Source: Sporosarcina ureilytica (GTDB taxonomy: Bacteria; Bacillota; Bacilli; Bacillales_A; Planococcaceae). From it: a stretch of DNA of 64,000 bases. Under the pieces are notes generated by a model. The model did not search any database, had not been told where the DNA came from, and worked only from the letters and a program-made list of their open reading frames with translations. Made by a program: the position numbers and the translations under genes. The stretch covers positions 248,001-312,000 of the forward strand of contig NZ_CP017560.1 of NCBI RefSeq assembly GCF_001753205.1. The letters run 5' to 3'. Positions 8,885 through 18,606 of the stretch are shown here, piece by piece (the stretch's first letter is position 1; the number at the start of each line of letters is the position of its first letter).

Positions 8885-10354
8885 ATGTTGTTGAATAAAA
8901 AACAACGAGTAGGTAAAGTAAGTCGCTCGTTTAAGATAAATAGATTTACACAGATTCAAAAGATATTTTTAATCAGTATATTATTGTATGGTTTTCAATT
9001 AGAAGCTATTCCTGTAAAAGCGAAAGAACAAGATAGCCTTCAAACCATTTACCATGTCTATTCTAATGACGAGTACATTGGTCTGTTATCTGATAAGGAA
9101 AAACTAGAACAATTAAAAGAGAACATAGTTAAAGAGCGTTCATCGCAATTCGAAGACTTTACACTTACGATCGGAAATAATTTATCTATCATTCCGGAAA
9201 AAGTGTTTAGTGCGAACATAAATGATGATAGCATCCTAGATAGATTACAAAAAACGCTAGCAGTTGAAGCAGAAGCGATGGGTATACAAGTCGATGATGA
9301 GGTAGCGCTTTACGTCAAAGATGAGGCAAGTTATGAGTCGGTTATACGCGAACTGAAATTACAAACTGTAAGTGAACAAGAACTAGACGAATACGAAGCT
9401 GCCAATAAATCTAATTCATCCTTACCCCCATTAAAAGAAAATGAAACACGTATTGTTGATATCATTTTAAGTAGTGAATTACAGCCTATTTCAGGAACAG
9501 TCGCACCGGAGGAAGTATTGACAATCGCAGAGGCACTTGAACTTTTAAATAAAGGTACGTTAGAAGAAAAAACGTACACCGTGCAATCTGGTGATGTATT
9601 GGGCAAAATTGCAAGTAAATACGGAATGTCAACACAAAAATTATTAGAAATAAACGAAGGTTTAACGGAAGGTTCGGTCATTCGGATTGGCGACGAACTT
9701 AACGTTACTTACAAAGAACCATACGTAGAAGTAGAAGTACATTATGAAGCAAAAAATAAATTGAAAATAGCACATGAGACAGTAACAAAAAATGATGACT
9801 CCCTTTACAAAGGGGATCATAAAGTAACCCAAAAAGGTAAAGACGGAGAAAAAGTTGTTACCGAACTGATTCGTAAGAAAAATGGACAAGTAATTGGAAA
9901 GTCAGTAACAGAAGAACAAATCATTACCGAACCTGTTGATGAAGTTACAGTCCGAGGAACAAAAGTAATTCCTTCAAGAGGAACTGGTACTTTCAAATGG
10001 CCAGCAGTTGGCGGCTACGTTTCTAGTAAAATGGGAACGCGTTGGGGACGTATGCATAACGGCATCGACATTGCTAGACCATCCAATCGCTCAATTCTAG
10101 CGGCTGATAACGGAGTAGTTGTTTCAACTGGTTTTGATGGTGCGTACGGAAATAAAATCGTGATAGACCATAAAAATGGTTATCGTACATTATACGCTCA
10201 TCTTTCATCCATCGATGTAAAGCCTGGCCAAACAGTTACAGCAGGGTCTAAGATTGGTGTAATGGGTACGACAGGGCGTTCAACAGGTATCCATCTACAC
10301 TTTGAAGTAACTAAAAATGGAACACTACTTGATCCATTAACTGTATTAAGATAA
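8885..10354 (+). CDS. Secreted LysM-G5-M23 peptidoglycan endopeptidase
   Basis: The 489-residue protein has a basic N-terminus and one hydrophobic export segment (about 28-46, cleavage plausible after PVKA). An N-terminal domain of about 150 residues follows, then LysM (YTVQSGDVLGKIASKYGM, from about 231), a G5 domain (about 277-360, with KLKIAHETV and VTEEQIITEPVDEV) and a C-terminal M23 domain. M23 zinc ligands are visible in HNGID (about 391) and HLHF (about 470). It should bind and cut peptidoglycan outside the membrane. It sits one gene upstream of walR and has WalR-like boxes, so it is likely part of the WalRK regulon. The ATG follows GAAGGGG. Confidence 0.92.
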   Translation: MLLNKKQRVGKVSRSFKINRFTQIQKIFLISILLYGFQLEAIPVKAKEQDSLQTIYHVYSNDEYIGLLSDKEKLEQLKENIVKERSSQFEDFTLTIGNNLSIIPEKVFSANINDDSILDRLQKTLAVEAEAMGIQVDDEVALYVKDEASYESVIRELKLQTVSEQELDEYEAANKSNSSLPPLKENETRIVDIILSSELQPISGTVAPEEVLTIAEALELLNKGTLEEKTYTVQSGDVLGKIASKYGMSTQKLLEINEGLTEGSVIRIGDELNVTYKEPYVEVEVHYEAKNKLKIAHETVTKNDDSLYKGDHKVTQKGKDGEKVVTELIRKKNGQVIGKSVTEEQIITEPVDEVTVRGTKVIPSRGTGTFKWPAVGGYVSSKMGTRWGRMHNGIDIARPSNRSILAADNGVVVSTGFDGAYGNKIVIDHKNGYRTLYAHLSSIDVKPGQTVTAGSKIGVMGTTGRSTGIHLHFEVTKNGTLLDPLTVLR

Positions 10355-10365
10355 TAAAGAAATGA

Positions 10366-10395
10366 AAGACGGCATCTATTTTGCCGTCTTTTTAT
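10366..10395 (+). terminator. Terminator after the M23 peptidase
   Basis: AAAGACGGCA-tctatt-TTGCCGTCTTT followed by T-rich sequence. Confidence 0.85.
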
Positions 10396-10571
10396 TTATA
10401 TAAGCAGTTTAATAGTTGGAACAAATATATTGTACAGTATTCATAGATCCACATGATTTTGTCAATTTTAAAATTGTGAGTTTTGAAGAAAACTCGTTAT
10501 TAGTGTGAGAATATGATTGAGTTTTCGTATACAGAAGACATTTTTTCATCTGGAAGAGTCTACTTTAATAT

Positions 10572-10638
10572 GATGCCTTAATTTCTGCTAACACCATGCA
10601 GAAATACGGCAAATCGAACTCTTCGTTGTTCGATTGCC
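10572..10638 (-). repeat. Structured dispersed repeat, short copy
   Basis: Read on the minus strand, this 67-bp segment carries two hairpins: AATCGAAC-loop-GTTCGATT and ATTTCTGC-loop-GCAGAAAT. They are joined by TTGCCGT and followed by TAAGGCATC. The same order and joining sequence recur at 53.24-53.31 kb. There the first hairpin reads AATCGCAAT/ATTGCGATT, so both arms change together. The remainder of the walR upstream gap (10396-10771) holds no gene that I can see. Confidence 0.75.
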
Positions 10639-10771
10639 ACGGGAAATATTCCCCAGGAAATATTGCAAGTGCTAGTAAAAACTAGAACGTGCTAAACCTC
10701 AAAAATAATGATAGAGTAAAAAGAACAGATAGAGTGTTGCCAGTCAGGCAAGAAAGGAACGGTAAATAGAT

Positions 10772-11482
10772 ATGCAAGACAAAACAATACTTGTTGTAGA
10801 CGATGAGAAACCAATTGCAGATATATTAGAATTCAATTTAAAAAAAGAAGGGTTTACGGTTCACACTGCGTATGACGGAGAGGATGCACTAAAAAAAGTA
10901 GAGGAAATCACACCTGACCTCATGCTATTAGACATTATGTTGCCTAAGCGTGACGGGATGGAAGTATGCCGAGAAGTAAGGAAAAAATACGATTTTCCAA
11001 TCATCATGTTGACGGCAAAAGACTCTGAAATCGATAAAGTATTAGGCCTAGAATTGGGTGCAGATGACTATGTCACCAAACCATTTGGAACACGTGAACT
11101 TATTGCACGTGTTAAGGCAAATTTACGCAGACATATGAAAATTTCTGCGGAGGAAGAAAAAGAAGAGTCAAATCATTTACAAGTGGGTCAATTGATTATT
11201 CAACCCGACGCATACATTGTTCAAAAGCGCGGAGAAACAATTGAACTTACACACCGTGAATTTGAGTTAATTCACTATCTAGCGAAACATATTGGGCAAG
11301 TGATGACAAGAGAGCATTTGCTTCAAACGGTTTGGGGATATGACTATTTCGGGGATGTCCGAACAGTAGACGTAACCATTCGGAGACTTAGAGAAAAGAT
11401 TGAAGATACACCAAGTCATCCAACATGGATTGTAACAAGACGCGGTGTAGGCTACTATTTACGTGACCCAGAGCAGGAGTAA
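10772..11482 (+). CDS. walR: Essential cell-wall response regulator WalR (YycF)
   Basis: The 236-residue OmpR/PhoB-type regulator has a receiver domain with acidic pocket D10-D11, phospho-acceptor D54 in LLDIMLPK and the TAKDSEIDK switch. It is joined to a winged-helix DNA-binding domain ending [16 protein letters not shown]...[13 protein letters not shown]. WalR controls peptidoglycan hydrolase genes in response to WalK. It heads the walRK-yycHIJ-htrA cluster in the standard Bacillota order. The ATG follows AAGAAAGGAA. Confidence 0.97.
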   Translation: MQDKTILVVDDEKPIADILEFNLKKEGFTVHTAYDGEDALKKVEEITPDLMLLDIMLPKRDGMEVCREVRKKYDFPIIMLTAKDSEIDKVLGLELGADDYVTKPFGTRELIARVKANLRRHMKISAEEEKEESNHLQVGQLIIQPDAYIVQKRGETIELTHREFELIHYLAKHIGQVMTREHLLQTVWGYDYFGDVRTVDVTIRRLREKIEDTPSHPTWIVTRRGVGYYLRDPEQE

Positions 11483-11487
11483 CTCAT

Positions 11488-13317
11488 ATGCAAAAGGTTG
11501 GAATCTATCGCTCGATACACGTTAAATTTGTACTGATCTATGTGTTACTAATCTTAATTGCAATGCAAATTATTGGTCTTTATTTCGTTAGGGAACTTGA
11601 AAGCACATTAAAAACGAATTTTACAACTTCGGTTGCAGATAGAATGAGCCTCGTTGAATTTAGTGTTCGTGAAGAAATGTTAAAAGAACGGTCTGAAGAT
11701 GATGCGACTTTGGAAGAAAGCTTACGGAATGTTCTTTCAAGCTTTGATTCACAAGATATTAATGAAATCCGAGTGATTAATTCACATTCGCGTATTCTCG
11801 CTACAAATGTATTGGATAATAAGTCGATGATTGGACAACGTTCGTTAGATGATGTCGTAAAAAGAACCATTACTTCAGGAACGCCGAGTGAAAATAATAT
11901 CTACTTCGATAAAAGTACAGGCCACCGTATCATGGTTCGTGTTACACCAATAAAAAATGGTGATGAAGTGATTGGCGCAATTTTTCTCGATGCAAATATT
12001 GAGAAAATGTTTAAACAAATGGATGAAATTAATCAAATTCTTGCAGGCGGGACGGCAGTGTCCTTAACGATTACTGTGATATTAGGGATTTTTATCGCAC
12101 AAACAATGACGAGACCAATTTCTGATATGAGACGACAAGCACAGGAAATGGCAAAAGGAAATTTTTCAAGAAAAGTTCGAGTCTATGGTGATGATGAAAT
12201 TGGTCAACTTGCGGTTGCTTTTAACCATTTAACAGGACGGCTACAGGAATCACAAGAATCTACAGAAGGCGAACGAAGGAAACTTACGTCAGTACTTGAA
12301 AATATGACGGATGGCGTAATTTCTACAGATCGAAAAGGGCGCGTTGTGCTTATTAACGAACCCGCTCTTCAAATGCTCGGGATTTACAGTGAAGCTCATG
12401 TATTAAACCGTCCGATTGCTTCTGTACTAGGATTAGAGGAAGAGTATACGTTTGAAGATCTGGCGCAGCAAAAAGAATCATTACCGTTAGATTTTAGTAC
12501 ACGTGAAAAGCCGTATATTTTACGCGCAAGTTTTTCGATTACACAAAGAGAAACAGGCTTTGTGAATGGTCTGATCGTTGTATTACACGATAATACTGAA
12601 CAAGAAAAGATTGATATGGAAAGACGAGAGTTTGTTTCTAACGTTTCGCATGAATTACGAACCCCTTTGACGACAATGCGAAGTTATTTAGAAGCACTTG
12701 CGGATGGAGCGTGGAAAAATGAAGAAATTGCGCCATCATTTTTGCATGTGACACAAACTGAAACAGAACGCATGATTCGGCTCGTTGAAGATCTATTAAA
12801 ATTGTCAAGAATGGATAGCCAAGATTATGATTTGAATAAAGAATGGGTGGAGTTTAACCAATTCTTTAATTTTATTATTGATCGTTTTGAATTATCAAAG
12901 TCCCAGAACGTAAACTTTAGGCGTCTCTTACCGCAAACTGATTTATTTGTTGAAATAGACACAGACAAGATGACACAAGTAATCGACAATATTATTTCGA
13001 ATGCGTTAAAATACTCTCCTGACGGTGGAGATATTTACTTTGAAATCTCAGTTCTTGAAAAATACTTTAAAGTGATGATTACAGACGAAGGTATGGGGAT
13101 ATCACCTAAAAATGTTAAACGTATTTTCGATAGGTTTTACCGCGCGGATCGTGCTCGTTCACGAGCAATGGGCGGGACGGGGTTAGGACTAGCCATTTCA
13201 AGAGAAATGATTGTAGCACACGGTGGAGAGATATGGGCTGAAAGTGAAGAAGGAAAAGGCACGACAATTTTCTTTACTTTACCATTTGAATTACAAGAAG
13301 GCGGTGAGTGGGATTGA
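11488..13317 (+). CDS. walK: Sensor histidine kinase WalK (YycG)
   Basis: The 609-residue sensor has transmembrane helices at about 13-32 and 183-203 flanking an extracytoplasmic Cache-like domain, then HAMP, PAS (about 265-370), HisKA with the phospho-His in NVSHELRTPL (about 388) and a HATPase_c domain with N, G1 and G2 boxes (DNIISNALKYS, DEGMGIS, GGTGLGLAIS). It phosphorylates WalR according to cell-wall state. The stop TGA overlaps the TTG start of yycH as TTGA, giving translational coupling to its own inhibitor partners. Confidence 0.97.
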   Translation: MQKVGIYRSIHVKFVLIYVLLILIAMQIIGLYFVRELESTLKTNFTTSVADRMSLVEFSVREEMLKERSEDDATLEESLRNVLSSFDSQDINEIRVINSHSRILATNVLDNKSMIGQRSLDDVVKRTITSGTPSENNIYFDKSTGHRIMVRVTPIKNGDEVIGAIFLDANIEKMFKQMDEINQILAGGTAVSLTITVILGIFIAQTMTRPISDMRRQAQEMAKGNFSRKVRVYGDDEIGQLAVAFNHLTGRLQESQESTEGERRKLTSVLENMTDGVISTDRKGRVVLINEPALQMLGIYSEAHVLNRPIASVLGLEEEYTFEDLAQQKESLPLDFSTREKPYILRASFSITQRETGFVNGLIVVLHDNTEQEKIDMERREFVSNVSHELRTPLTTMRSYLEALADGAWKNEEIAPSFLHVTQTETERMIRLVEDLLKLSRMDSQDYDLNKEWVEFNQFFNFIIDRFELSKSQNVNFRRLLPQTDLFVEIDTDKMTQVIDNIISNALKYSPDGGDIYFEISVLEKYFKVMITDEGMGISPKNVKRIFDRFYRADRARSRAMGGTGLGLAISREMIVAHGGEIWAESEEGKGTTIFFTLPFELQEGGEWD

Positions 13318-14651
13318 GATATATTGAAGCAATTAAAACAATTACACTCATCTTGCTAATCGGTTTAAGTATCGTGTTAACTTTATTAATTTGGAATTCC
13401 TCTCCTTATGAAACAATCGTAAAACGAGCAACTGTAGATATTTCGATTGCAGAAGAGCCGGAGAAAAAAGATGTCGGATCCATTATTAAACCCTATCAAA
13501 TTGTATTTAATTTTGAAGAGGGACTTAAAGGAACGATAGATTCGGAAGAAATTGATCATATTGTAAATACTTTTAAAAAGTGGCGTATTTCCAATCCACT
13601 ATTAGAAGATAAAAACTTTGAGGAAGATAAATTAAGTGATTTCATGAGAGGGAAAAATCGTTTTACGCTATACTTCCCAGACGATGTTCCATTACCTGTC
13701 TATGACAGTATGTTAAATGTGGAAAATCCAAACGTTCCTGAAATTGGATTCGATCTAATCGTTGTAGAATGGGATCCTGCTAATACAACGATTGATATGA
13801 ATTTTATTAGTAGAAAAAATAAATTACGGTACAAATCAACTGCGAAAGTATTTGAGCTACAAGTATTTCAGCGGGAAGTATTAAATTTTGGACGGTCTTT
13901 TGATGAGTATGCCGATGTAAATCCAGAAGGAAAAAAGTTTATCGCTGTACCAGCTAAGCCCGTACAACTTCTTGAAAATACGTATATTCAAAATGAAAAA
14001 GACGAGATTAGCCCAACCCGTTTTAGAAGTGCATTATTTAGTGACCCAAATGCAGTGAGAAGAAAAGAAGTCAGTGCACATCGCGAAGATTTTCAAGACA
14101 ACCATGCCTTGATGAGCGTCGATACACAAAAGAAACAATTACAATACGTTCATCCAGTTGTGGAAAGTAGACAACTTGCGATCCCTTCTGAACTATTAGA
14201 GGACACAATCGACTTTATTAATGAACACGGCGGATGGACCGATGATTACCGGTTTAGCAGTATGAATTTTAGAACACGTTATGTGAAATTTAAACTTTAT
14301 GTGCGTGGTTTGCCAGTTCTAGGAGGGAACACTTTAACGGAAATTGAGCAAGTGTGGGGAGACGAAACAATTTATCAATATAAACGTCCCTATTATACAC
14401 TCGGTGAAACATTGCGTTCAGAAATGGAAACAGTTACTTTACCGTCTGGCATTGACATTGCAGAGCAATTGAGAAGTGCTGAAGATATTGACTTTAATAT
14501 GATAGAAGAAATTGTACCTGCGTATTATATGCATCAAGATGTTGAGTGGGATATTTTTGTACTCAAACCATCATGGTACTATCTAAGAAATGGCAAATGG
14601 ATTCGCTTTTCATCTGAACAATCAGGGGGTGAAAAGATTGGATTGGAATAA
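13314..14651 (+). CDS. yycH: WalK regulatory protein YycH
   Basis: The 445-residue protein has one N-terminal membrane anchor (about 7-29) and a large extracytoplasmic YycH domain. YycH and YycI bind WalK in the membrane and tune its activity. The TTG at 13314 was chosen: AAGGCGGTGAG is well spaced, it overlaps the walK stop, and the N-terminus RYIEAIKTITLIL matches the family. A GTG at 13308 lies inside the ribosome site. The 3' end overlaps yycI by 14 nt. Confidence 0.9.
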   Translation: MRYIEAIKTITLILLIGLSIVLTLLIWNSSPYETIVKRATVDISIAEEPEKKDVGSIIKPYQIVFNFEEGLKGTIDSEEIDHIVNTFKKWRISNPLLEDKNFEEDKLSDFMRGKNRFTLYFPDDVPLPVYDSMLNVENPNVPEIGFDLIVVEWDPANTTIDMNFISRKNKLRYKSTAKVFELQVFQREVLNFGRSFDEYADVNPEGKKFIAVPAKPVQLLENTYIQNEKDEISPTRFRSALFSDPNAVRRKEVSAHREDFQDNHALMSVDTQKKQLQYVHPVVESRQLAIPSELLEDTIDFINEHGGWTDDYRFSSMNFRTRYVKFKLYVRGLPVLGGNTLTEIEQVWGDETIYQYKRPYYTLGETLRSEMETVTLPSGIDIAEQLRSAEDIDFNMIEEIVPAYYMHQDVEWDIFVLKPSWYYLRNGKWIRFSSEQSGGEKIGLE

Positions 14652-15450
14652 AACAAAAACGATGTTTATCGTTGTTTTTGCGATATTAAATGTATTCCTA
14701 TATTCTCTTTATCTAAATCAGTACAATGAAGCACAAAACGTACGAGTTTTGGGTGAAACATCTATTGAAGATTCTTTGAAACACGACAATATTTCTTACG
14801 GACCATTACCAGAGTACCCTGAGGAAATGTCTTATGTTTCGGCAGACACCGCCCCCTTTTCCAAAAGTGAATTAAGTAAATATAAAAATCAAGAATTCGT
14901 CATTTCAGAAGAAACAATTTTATATGCAACATTAGAAGAGCCTTATATGATTAAAAATGCACGAGGAGACTATCAATTTCCGGATTTTCTAACGAATTAT
15001 GTTCCATACGGGGAAGAATATCTTTTATGGGAAGTTGTCGAGGAAAATCAATTCGCTCTCTTTTTTCAAAAGGTTGAAGAATATCCAATCTACTTCAACT
15101 ATAATGCAATGCTTATTGTTTACTGGGATGACAAAGGAAATATTACACATTATGAGCAACAACGCTTTGGAGAGTTTGATAGTTTTAATAAGAAAAAAGA
15201 TATTCTTTCACCGCGGGATGTCATTAATACACTTTATTCAAGAGACTATTTAAAAAAAGACTCATCCGTAACGAGTATATCTTTAGGGTATTCGACTTTA
15301 ATCACATTGACGCAAACGCAAGTGTTTGCGCCAACATGGCGGGTTCGTGTAGAATTAAAGGATGGAGAAATTGAAGATCATTTCGTCAATGCGATTGAAG
15401 GAAAGATGGTAGAATTTCAACAGGAACGTAATGAAAACGTAGTAGAATAA
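14638..15450 (+). CDS. yycI: WalK regulatory protein YycI
   Basis: The 270-residue protein has one N-terminal transmembrane helix (DWNKTKTMFIVVFAILNVFLY) and an extracytoplasmic YycI domain. It partners with YycH in regulating WalK. The TTG at 14638 is preceded by GGGGGTG with 7-nt spacing, and LDWNKTKT matches family N-termini. A start at 14590 would add 16 residues read from inside yycH. It is followed after 12 nt by yycJ. Confidence 0.9.
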   Translation: MDWNKTKTMFIVVFAILNVFLYSLYLNQYNEAQNVRVLGETSIEDSLKHDNISYGPLPEYPEEMSYVSADTAPFSKSELSKYKNQEFVISEETILYATLEEPYMIKNARGDYQFPDFLTNYVPYGEEYLLWEVVEENQFALFFQKVEEYPIYFNYNAMLIVYWDDKGNITHYEQQRFGEFDSFNKKKDILSPRDVINTLYSRDYLKKDSSVTSISLGYSTLITLTQTQVFAPTWRVRVELKDGEIEDHFVNAIEGKMVEFQQERNENVVE

Positions 15451-15462
15451 GGAGTTTGAGGT

Positions 15463-16251
15463 ATGCGCTTTAGTGTACTCGCAAGTGGCAGTAGCGGAAA
15501 TGCTATTTTTATAGAGAACGATGAACATCAGTTTCTTGTTGACGCTGGTTTAAGTGGTAAGAAATTAGAAGGTCTTTTTTCAAAAATCGATCGTTCAATG
15601 GACAACTTAGACGGGATTTTGGTTACACATGAACATAGCGACCATATTAAAGGACTAGGTGTTGTAGCAAGAAGATATAATGTCCCAATATACGCCAATG
15701 AAAAGACGTGGAAAGCGATGGACGGTTTAATCGGTAACATTCCACTTGATCAACGTTTCCAGTTCGATATGGAAACAGTGAAATCATTTGGCGGTTTAGA
15801 TATTGAATCGTTTGCTGTTTCACATGACGCTGCAGATCCGATGTTTTATACATTCCACCAAAATGATCGAAAACTCGCGATTATTACAGATACTGGCTAT
15901 GTAAGTGATCGGATGAAAGGGGTCATTCGTGGTGCCGATGCTTTTGTTTTCGAAAGTAATCATGATGTGGGCATGTTACAAATGGGGCGTTACCCTTGGT
16001 CAATCAAACGTAGAATTTTAAGTGATGTTGGCCACGTATCTAATGAAGATGCAGCTGTCGCAATGAGTGAGGTTGTTTTTGAAAAAGAGACGAGAATTTA
16101 TTTATCTCATTTAAGTAAAGATAATAATATGAAAGATCTTGCAAGAATGAGTGTAACGCAAACGTTAGAGACGTGTGGCATTATTGCAGGAGAATATGTC
16201 CATTTATATGATACAGATGCGGAGGAACCGACAGAACTTGTTACGGTTTAA
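15463..16251 (+). CDS. yycJ: WalJ/YycJ metallo-beta-lactamase-fold exonuclease
   Basis: The 262-residue MBL-fold protein has the binuclear metal motif [10 protein letters not shown] near residue 50-60 and the downstream histidines in AVSHDAADP and YLSHLSKDN. YycJ homologues act as 5'-3' exonucleases, with reported links to mismatch repair and to coordinating division with replication. The start ATG follows AAGGAGTTTGAG. The gene is the usual fifth member of the wal cluster and is separated from htrA by a terminator. Confidence 0.93.
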   Translation: MRFSVLASGSSGNAIFIENDEHQFLVDAGLSGKKLEGLFSKIDRSMDNLDGILVTHEHSDHIKGLGVVARRYNVPIYANEKTWKAMDGLIGNIPLDQRFQFDMETVKSFGGLDIESFAVSHDAADPMFYTFHQNDRKLAIITDTGYVSDRMKGVIRGADAFVFESNHDVGMLQMGRYPWSIKRRILSDVGHVSNEDAAVAMSEVVFEKETRIYLSHLSKDNNMKDLARMSVTQTLETCGIIAGEYVHLYDTDAEEPTELVTV

Positions 16252-16342
16252 AGGTCATAGATAAGTCGCATAACGTCGATAAGCACACATGAATTGGATA
16301 ATTGATAGGCAACAGGTGCCATAAGAACGTGTGTGACGGATA

Positions 16343-16400
16343 AAAAACCTTACTTCGCAAAGCTGTGACATAGCTAATTCGTAAGTAAGGTTTTTTATTA
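16343..16400 (+). terminator. Terminator between yycJ and htrA
   Basis: AAAAAACCTTACTT...AAGTAAGGTTTTTT with a ~26-nt loop that itself contains a short AGCTgtgacatAGCT hairpin. Confidence 0.75.
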
Positions 16401-16443
16401 CGTTAATTTAACATAGAACAGGGTAAAATAGAGGGGAGAAAGG

Positions 16444-17634
16444 ATGAAGCAAATGGATGAATTAAAACCAATACCTCGAAAGCGAAAACCAAATCAGACC
16501 GGTGCTTTTTTAGCGGGGATCATCGGAGTCATAATTGGTGCATTATTGGTCTGGATTTTAACACCTACAGATAAACTACCGCAAAATAATTCTGTCTTAA
16601 ATAACGATAAGCAGCCATCACAACAAGAACAGGTCAACTTTGATATTCATACAGATATAACAGACATCGTTGACCAAGTTGCGAATACAGTCGTTGGCGT
16701 GACGAACTTACAAACTGTAAAGGATATATGGTCATCTGACGAGATGACGAGGGAAACGGGGACAGGTTCAGGCGTCATTTACAAAAAAGAAAATGGGAAA
16801 GCTTATATTGTATCCAATCATCACGTCGTAGAGAATGCGGAAATACTTGAAATTACGTTCGATGACGGAACAAAAGCTGAAGGGCGCCTCGTCGGAAGTG
16901 ATATGTGGACAGATTTAGCTGTGATTGAAATTGATGATGATTCAGTTGAAAATGTCGCTGCATTTGGCAATTCGGATTTATTGAAACGTGGTGAAACGGT
17001 CATCGCAATTGGAAACCCACTTGGACTTGGTTTTTCAGGTTCCGTTACAGTAGGTGTTGTATCTGGAAAAGACCGTTCAATTCCAATTGATTTTAACCAT
17101 GACGGGCGAGTAGATTGGCACGCAGATGTTCTTCAAACAGATGCGGCTATTAATCCAGGCAACTCGGGAGGTGCGTTGATTAATCTTGCGGGCGAATTAA
17201 TTGGAATAAATTCAATGAAAATCTCCCAAGAAACAGTTGAAGGAATTGGACTTGCGATTCCAATTAACTTAGCTGCACCGATTATTGATAAACTTGAAAG
17301 ATATGGAGAAGTTGTCCGTCCAACAATGGGCGTAACGCTTATTGATTTATCCAGCATTCCCGCACAACAACAGGTCGTTTTAAACTTACCAAATGACGTA
17401 AAAGAAGGCGTAGTTGTCAATGAAATTGTGCCAAACTCACCAGCGGATGTTGCAGGAGTTAAACGTTATGATGTTGTCATTGAAATGGATGGAGAAAGAA
17501 TTACAGATATGATAACGTTAAGAAAGCATTTATATAATGAAAAAGAAGTTGGCGATACGATGACAATGAAAGTTTATCGTGAAGGAAAATTAGTAGAAAT
17601 CAATATGACTTTAGAAGACGGCACGACGTTCTAA
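16444..17634 (+). CDS. htrA: HtrA-type membrane-anchored serine protease/chaperone
   Basis: The 396-residue DegP/HtrA-family protein has a short cytoplasmic tail, one transmembrane helix (about 20-40), a trypsin-like domain with catalytic H127 (SNHHVVENA), D157 (WTDLAVIEI) and S241 (NPGNSGGAL), and one PDZ domain (about 295-390). It degrades misfolded exported proteins outside the membrane. It occupies the position of B. subtilis yycK at the end of the wal cluster and has its own transcript after a terminator. Confidence 0.93.
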   Translation: MKQMDELKPIPRKRKPNQTGAFLAGIIGVIIGALLVWILTPTDKLPQNNSVLNNDKQPSQQEQVNFDIHTDITDIVDQVANTVVGVTNLQTVKDIWSSDEMTRETGTGSGVIYKKENGKAYIVSNHHVVENAEILEITFDDGTKAEGRLVGSDMWTDLAVIEIDDDSVENVAAFGNSDLLKRGETVIAIGNPLGLGFSGSVTVGVVSGKDRSIPIDFNHDGRVDWHADVLQTDAAINPGNSGGALINLAGELIGINSMKISQETVEGIGLAIPINLAAPIIDKLERYGEVVRPTMGVTLIDLSSIPAQQQVVLNLPNDVKEGVVVNEIVPNSPADVAGVKRYDVVIEMDGERITDMITLRKHLYNEKEVGDTMTMKVYREGKLVEINMTLEDGTTF

Positions 17635-17665
17635 AAATCGACAAAGAAAAACTTATCAACAGATG

Positions 17666-17705
17666 GGCGGAATAGCAAAAGCTGTAGCTATTCTGCCTAT
17701 TTTAT
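17666..17705 (+). terminator. Terminator after htrA
   Basis: GGCGGAATAGC / GCTATTCTGCC stem (one G-T pair) followed by a T-rich tract. Confidence 0.7.
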
Positions 17706-17790
17706 TGTTTGTTTATTGTGGATTGTGGACAATTATTAGAAAATGTGAATAACTCTGTGTAGCGTAAAATCTATAAAGGAGGATAAAAAA

Positions 17791-17955
17791 GTGAAATTAT
17801 ATAGCTGTGAAACCCATATAGATCAAGTGCTAGAGGAGTTTATCCAAAAAGAGGAAAGGTTTCCTACGATGAAATATTTAGAAAAAGGAGAAAAGCTATC
17901 CACAACTTGTTCACAGTGTAAAATGCAGGCTTTGTATCTTGTGGCGAACGGATAA
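17791..17955 (+). CDS. CxxH/CxxC mini-protein (BA_5709 family)
   Basis: The 54-residue protein begins with a GTG start after a perfect AAAGGAGG. It contains CETH near the N-terminus and CSQC near the C-terminus, the paired CxxH/CxxC motif of the TIGR04129-type family found beside rlmH in Bacillales. The four ligands could hold one zinc. Function is unknown. It lies between htrA and rlmH and inside the DnaA-box cluster. Confidence 0.85.
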   Translation: MKLYSCETHIDQVLEEFIQKEERFPTMKYLEKGEKLSTTCSQCKMQALYLVANG

Positions 17956-18034
17956 TCGGGCACAACATGTAGATAAGTATTGTGGATATGTGTATAAATT
18001 TTGTTTATAATGACGAAAAAAGGGTGGATAAGTT

Positions 18035-18514
18035 GTGAACATTACAATTGTAACGGTTGGGAAAATTAAAGATAAGTATTTAAAAATGGGACTTGCTGAA
18101 TTTGAAAAACGCTTGAAACCATATGCAAAAATGAATGTAGTTGAAGTCGCAGATGAAAAAGCACCGGAATCATTAAGTCAAGCTGATATGGAAATCGTGA
18201 AAGAAAAAGAAGCCCAGCGTATTTTGGCGAAAATCGGGGCGGATGCACATGTCATCGCACTTGCGATTGAAGGGAAGATGAAAACATCAGAACAACTTGC
18301 TGCAGACATAGAATCTTTGATGACGTACGGAAAAAGTAAAATATGTTTTGTTATCGGCGGTTCACTTGGTTTACATGAATCCGTTTATAAACGGGCGAAT
18401 GAACTCTTGTCGTTCTCAAAAATGACATTTCCGCATCAGTTGATGAAATTAATATTGATGGAGCAAGTGTATCGGGCATTTAAGATAATGAAGAATGAAC
18501 CGTATCATAAATAG
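18035..18514 (+). CDS. rlmH: 23S rRNA pseudouridine-1915 N3-methyltransferase RlmH
   Basis: The 159-residue SPOUT-class methyltransferase has the SAM-binding trefoil-knot sequence [13 protein letters not shown] and the invariant C-terminal [21 protein letters not shown]. It modifies helix 69 of 23S rRNA on the 70S ribosome. The GTG start at 18035 is the only one that preserves the N-terminus [15 protein letters not shown] hairpin follows the gene. Confidence 0.96.
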   Translation: MNITIVTVGKIKDKYLKMGLAEFEKRLKPYAKMNVVEVADEKAPESLSQADMEIVKEKEAQRILAKIGADAHVIALAIEGKMKTSEQLAADIESLMTYGKSKICFVIGGSLGLHESVYKRANELLSFSKMTFPHQLMKLILMEQVYRAFKIMKNEPYHK

Positions 18515-18542
18515 AGGTATCCAGTGGAAGTTCGAAATGAAA

Positions 18543-18589
18543 AAGCTAACAAAAAGTTAAAGAGCATTCTCTTTACTTTTTGTTAGCTT
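18543..18589 (-). terminator. Terminator of the peptide/M50 cassette, convergent with rlmH
   Basis: AAGCTAACAAAAAGT(t)AAAGAG pairs with CTCTTTACTTTTTGTTAGCTT over about 21 bp with one mismatch. The T-rich flank is on the minus strand, so it mainly ends the minus-strand cassette. Confidence 0.7.
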
Positions 18590-18606
18590 GGTGGCTACGG
18601 GTCGTC

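Larger units (their letters stand above)
17653..18031 (+). other. Cluster of DnaA-box-like sequences upstream of rlmH
   Basis: Two exact TTATNCACA boxes lie on the minus strand at 17744-17752 (TTATTCACA) and 17989-17997 (TTATACACA). Single-mismatch versions of TTATCCACA occur at 17653, 17724, 17895, 17906, 17981 and 18023. Some fall inside the CxxC mini-gene. From memory, B. subtilis has DnaA-bound clusters outside oriC, including one near yydA (rlmH). A conserved DnaA-titration or regulatory site is inferred. Confidence 0.55.
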
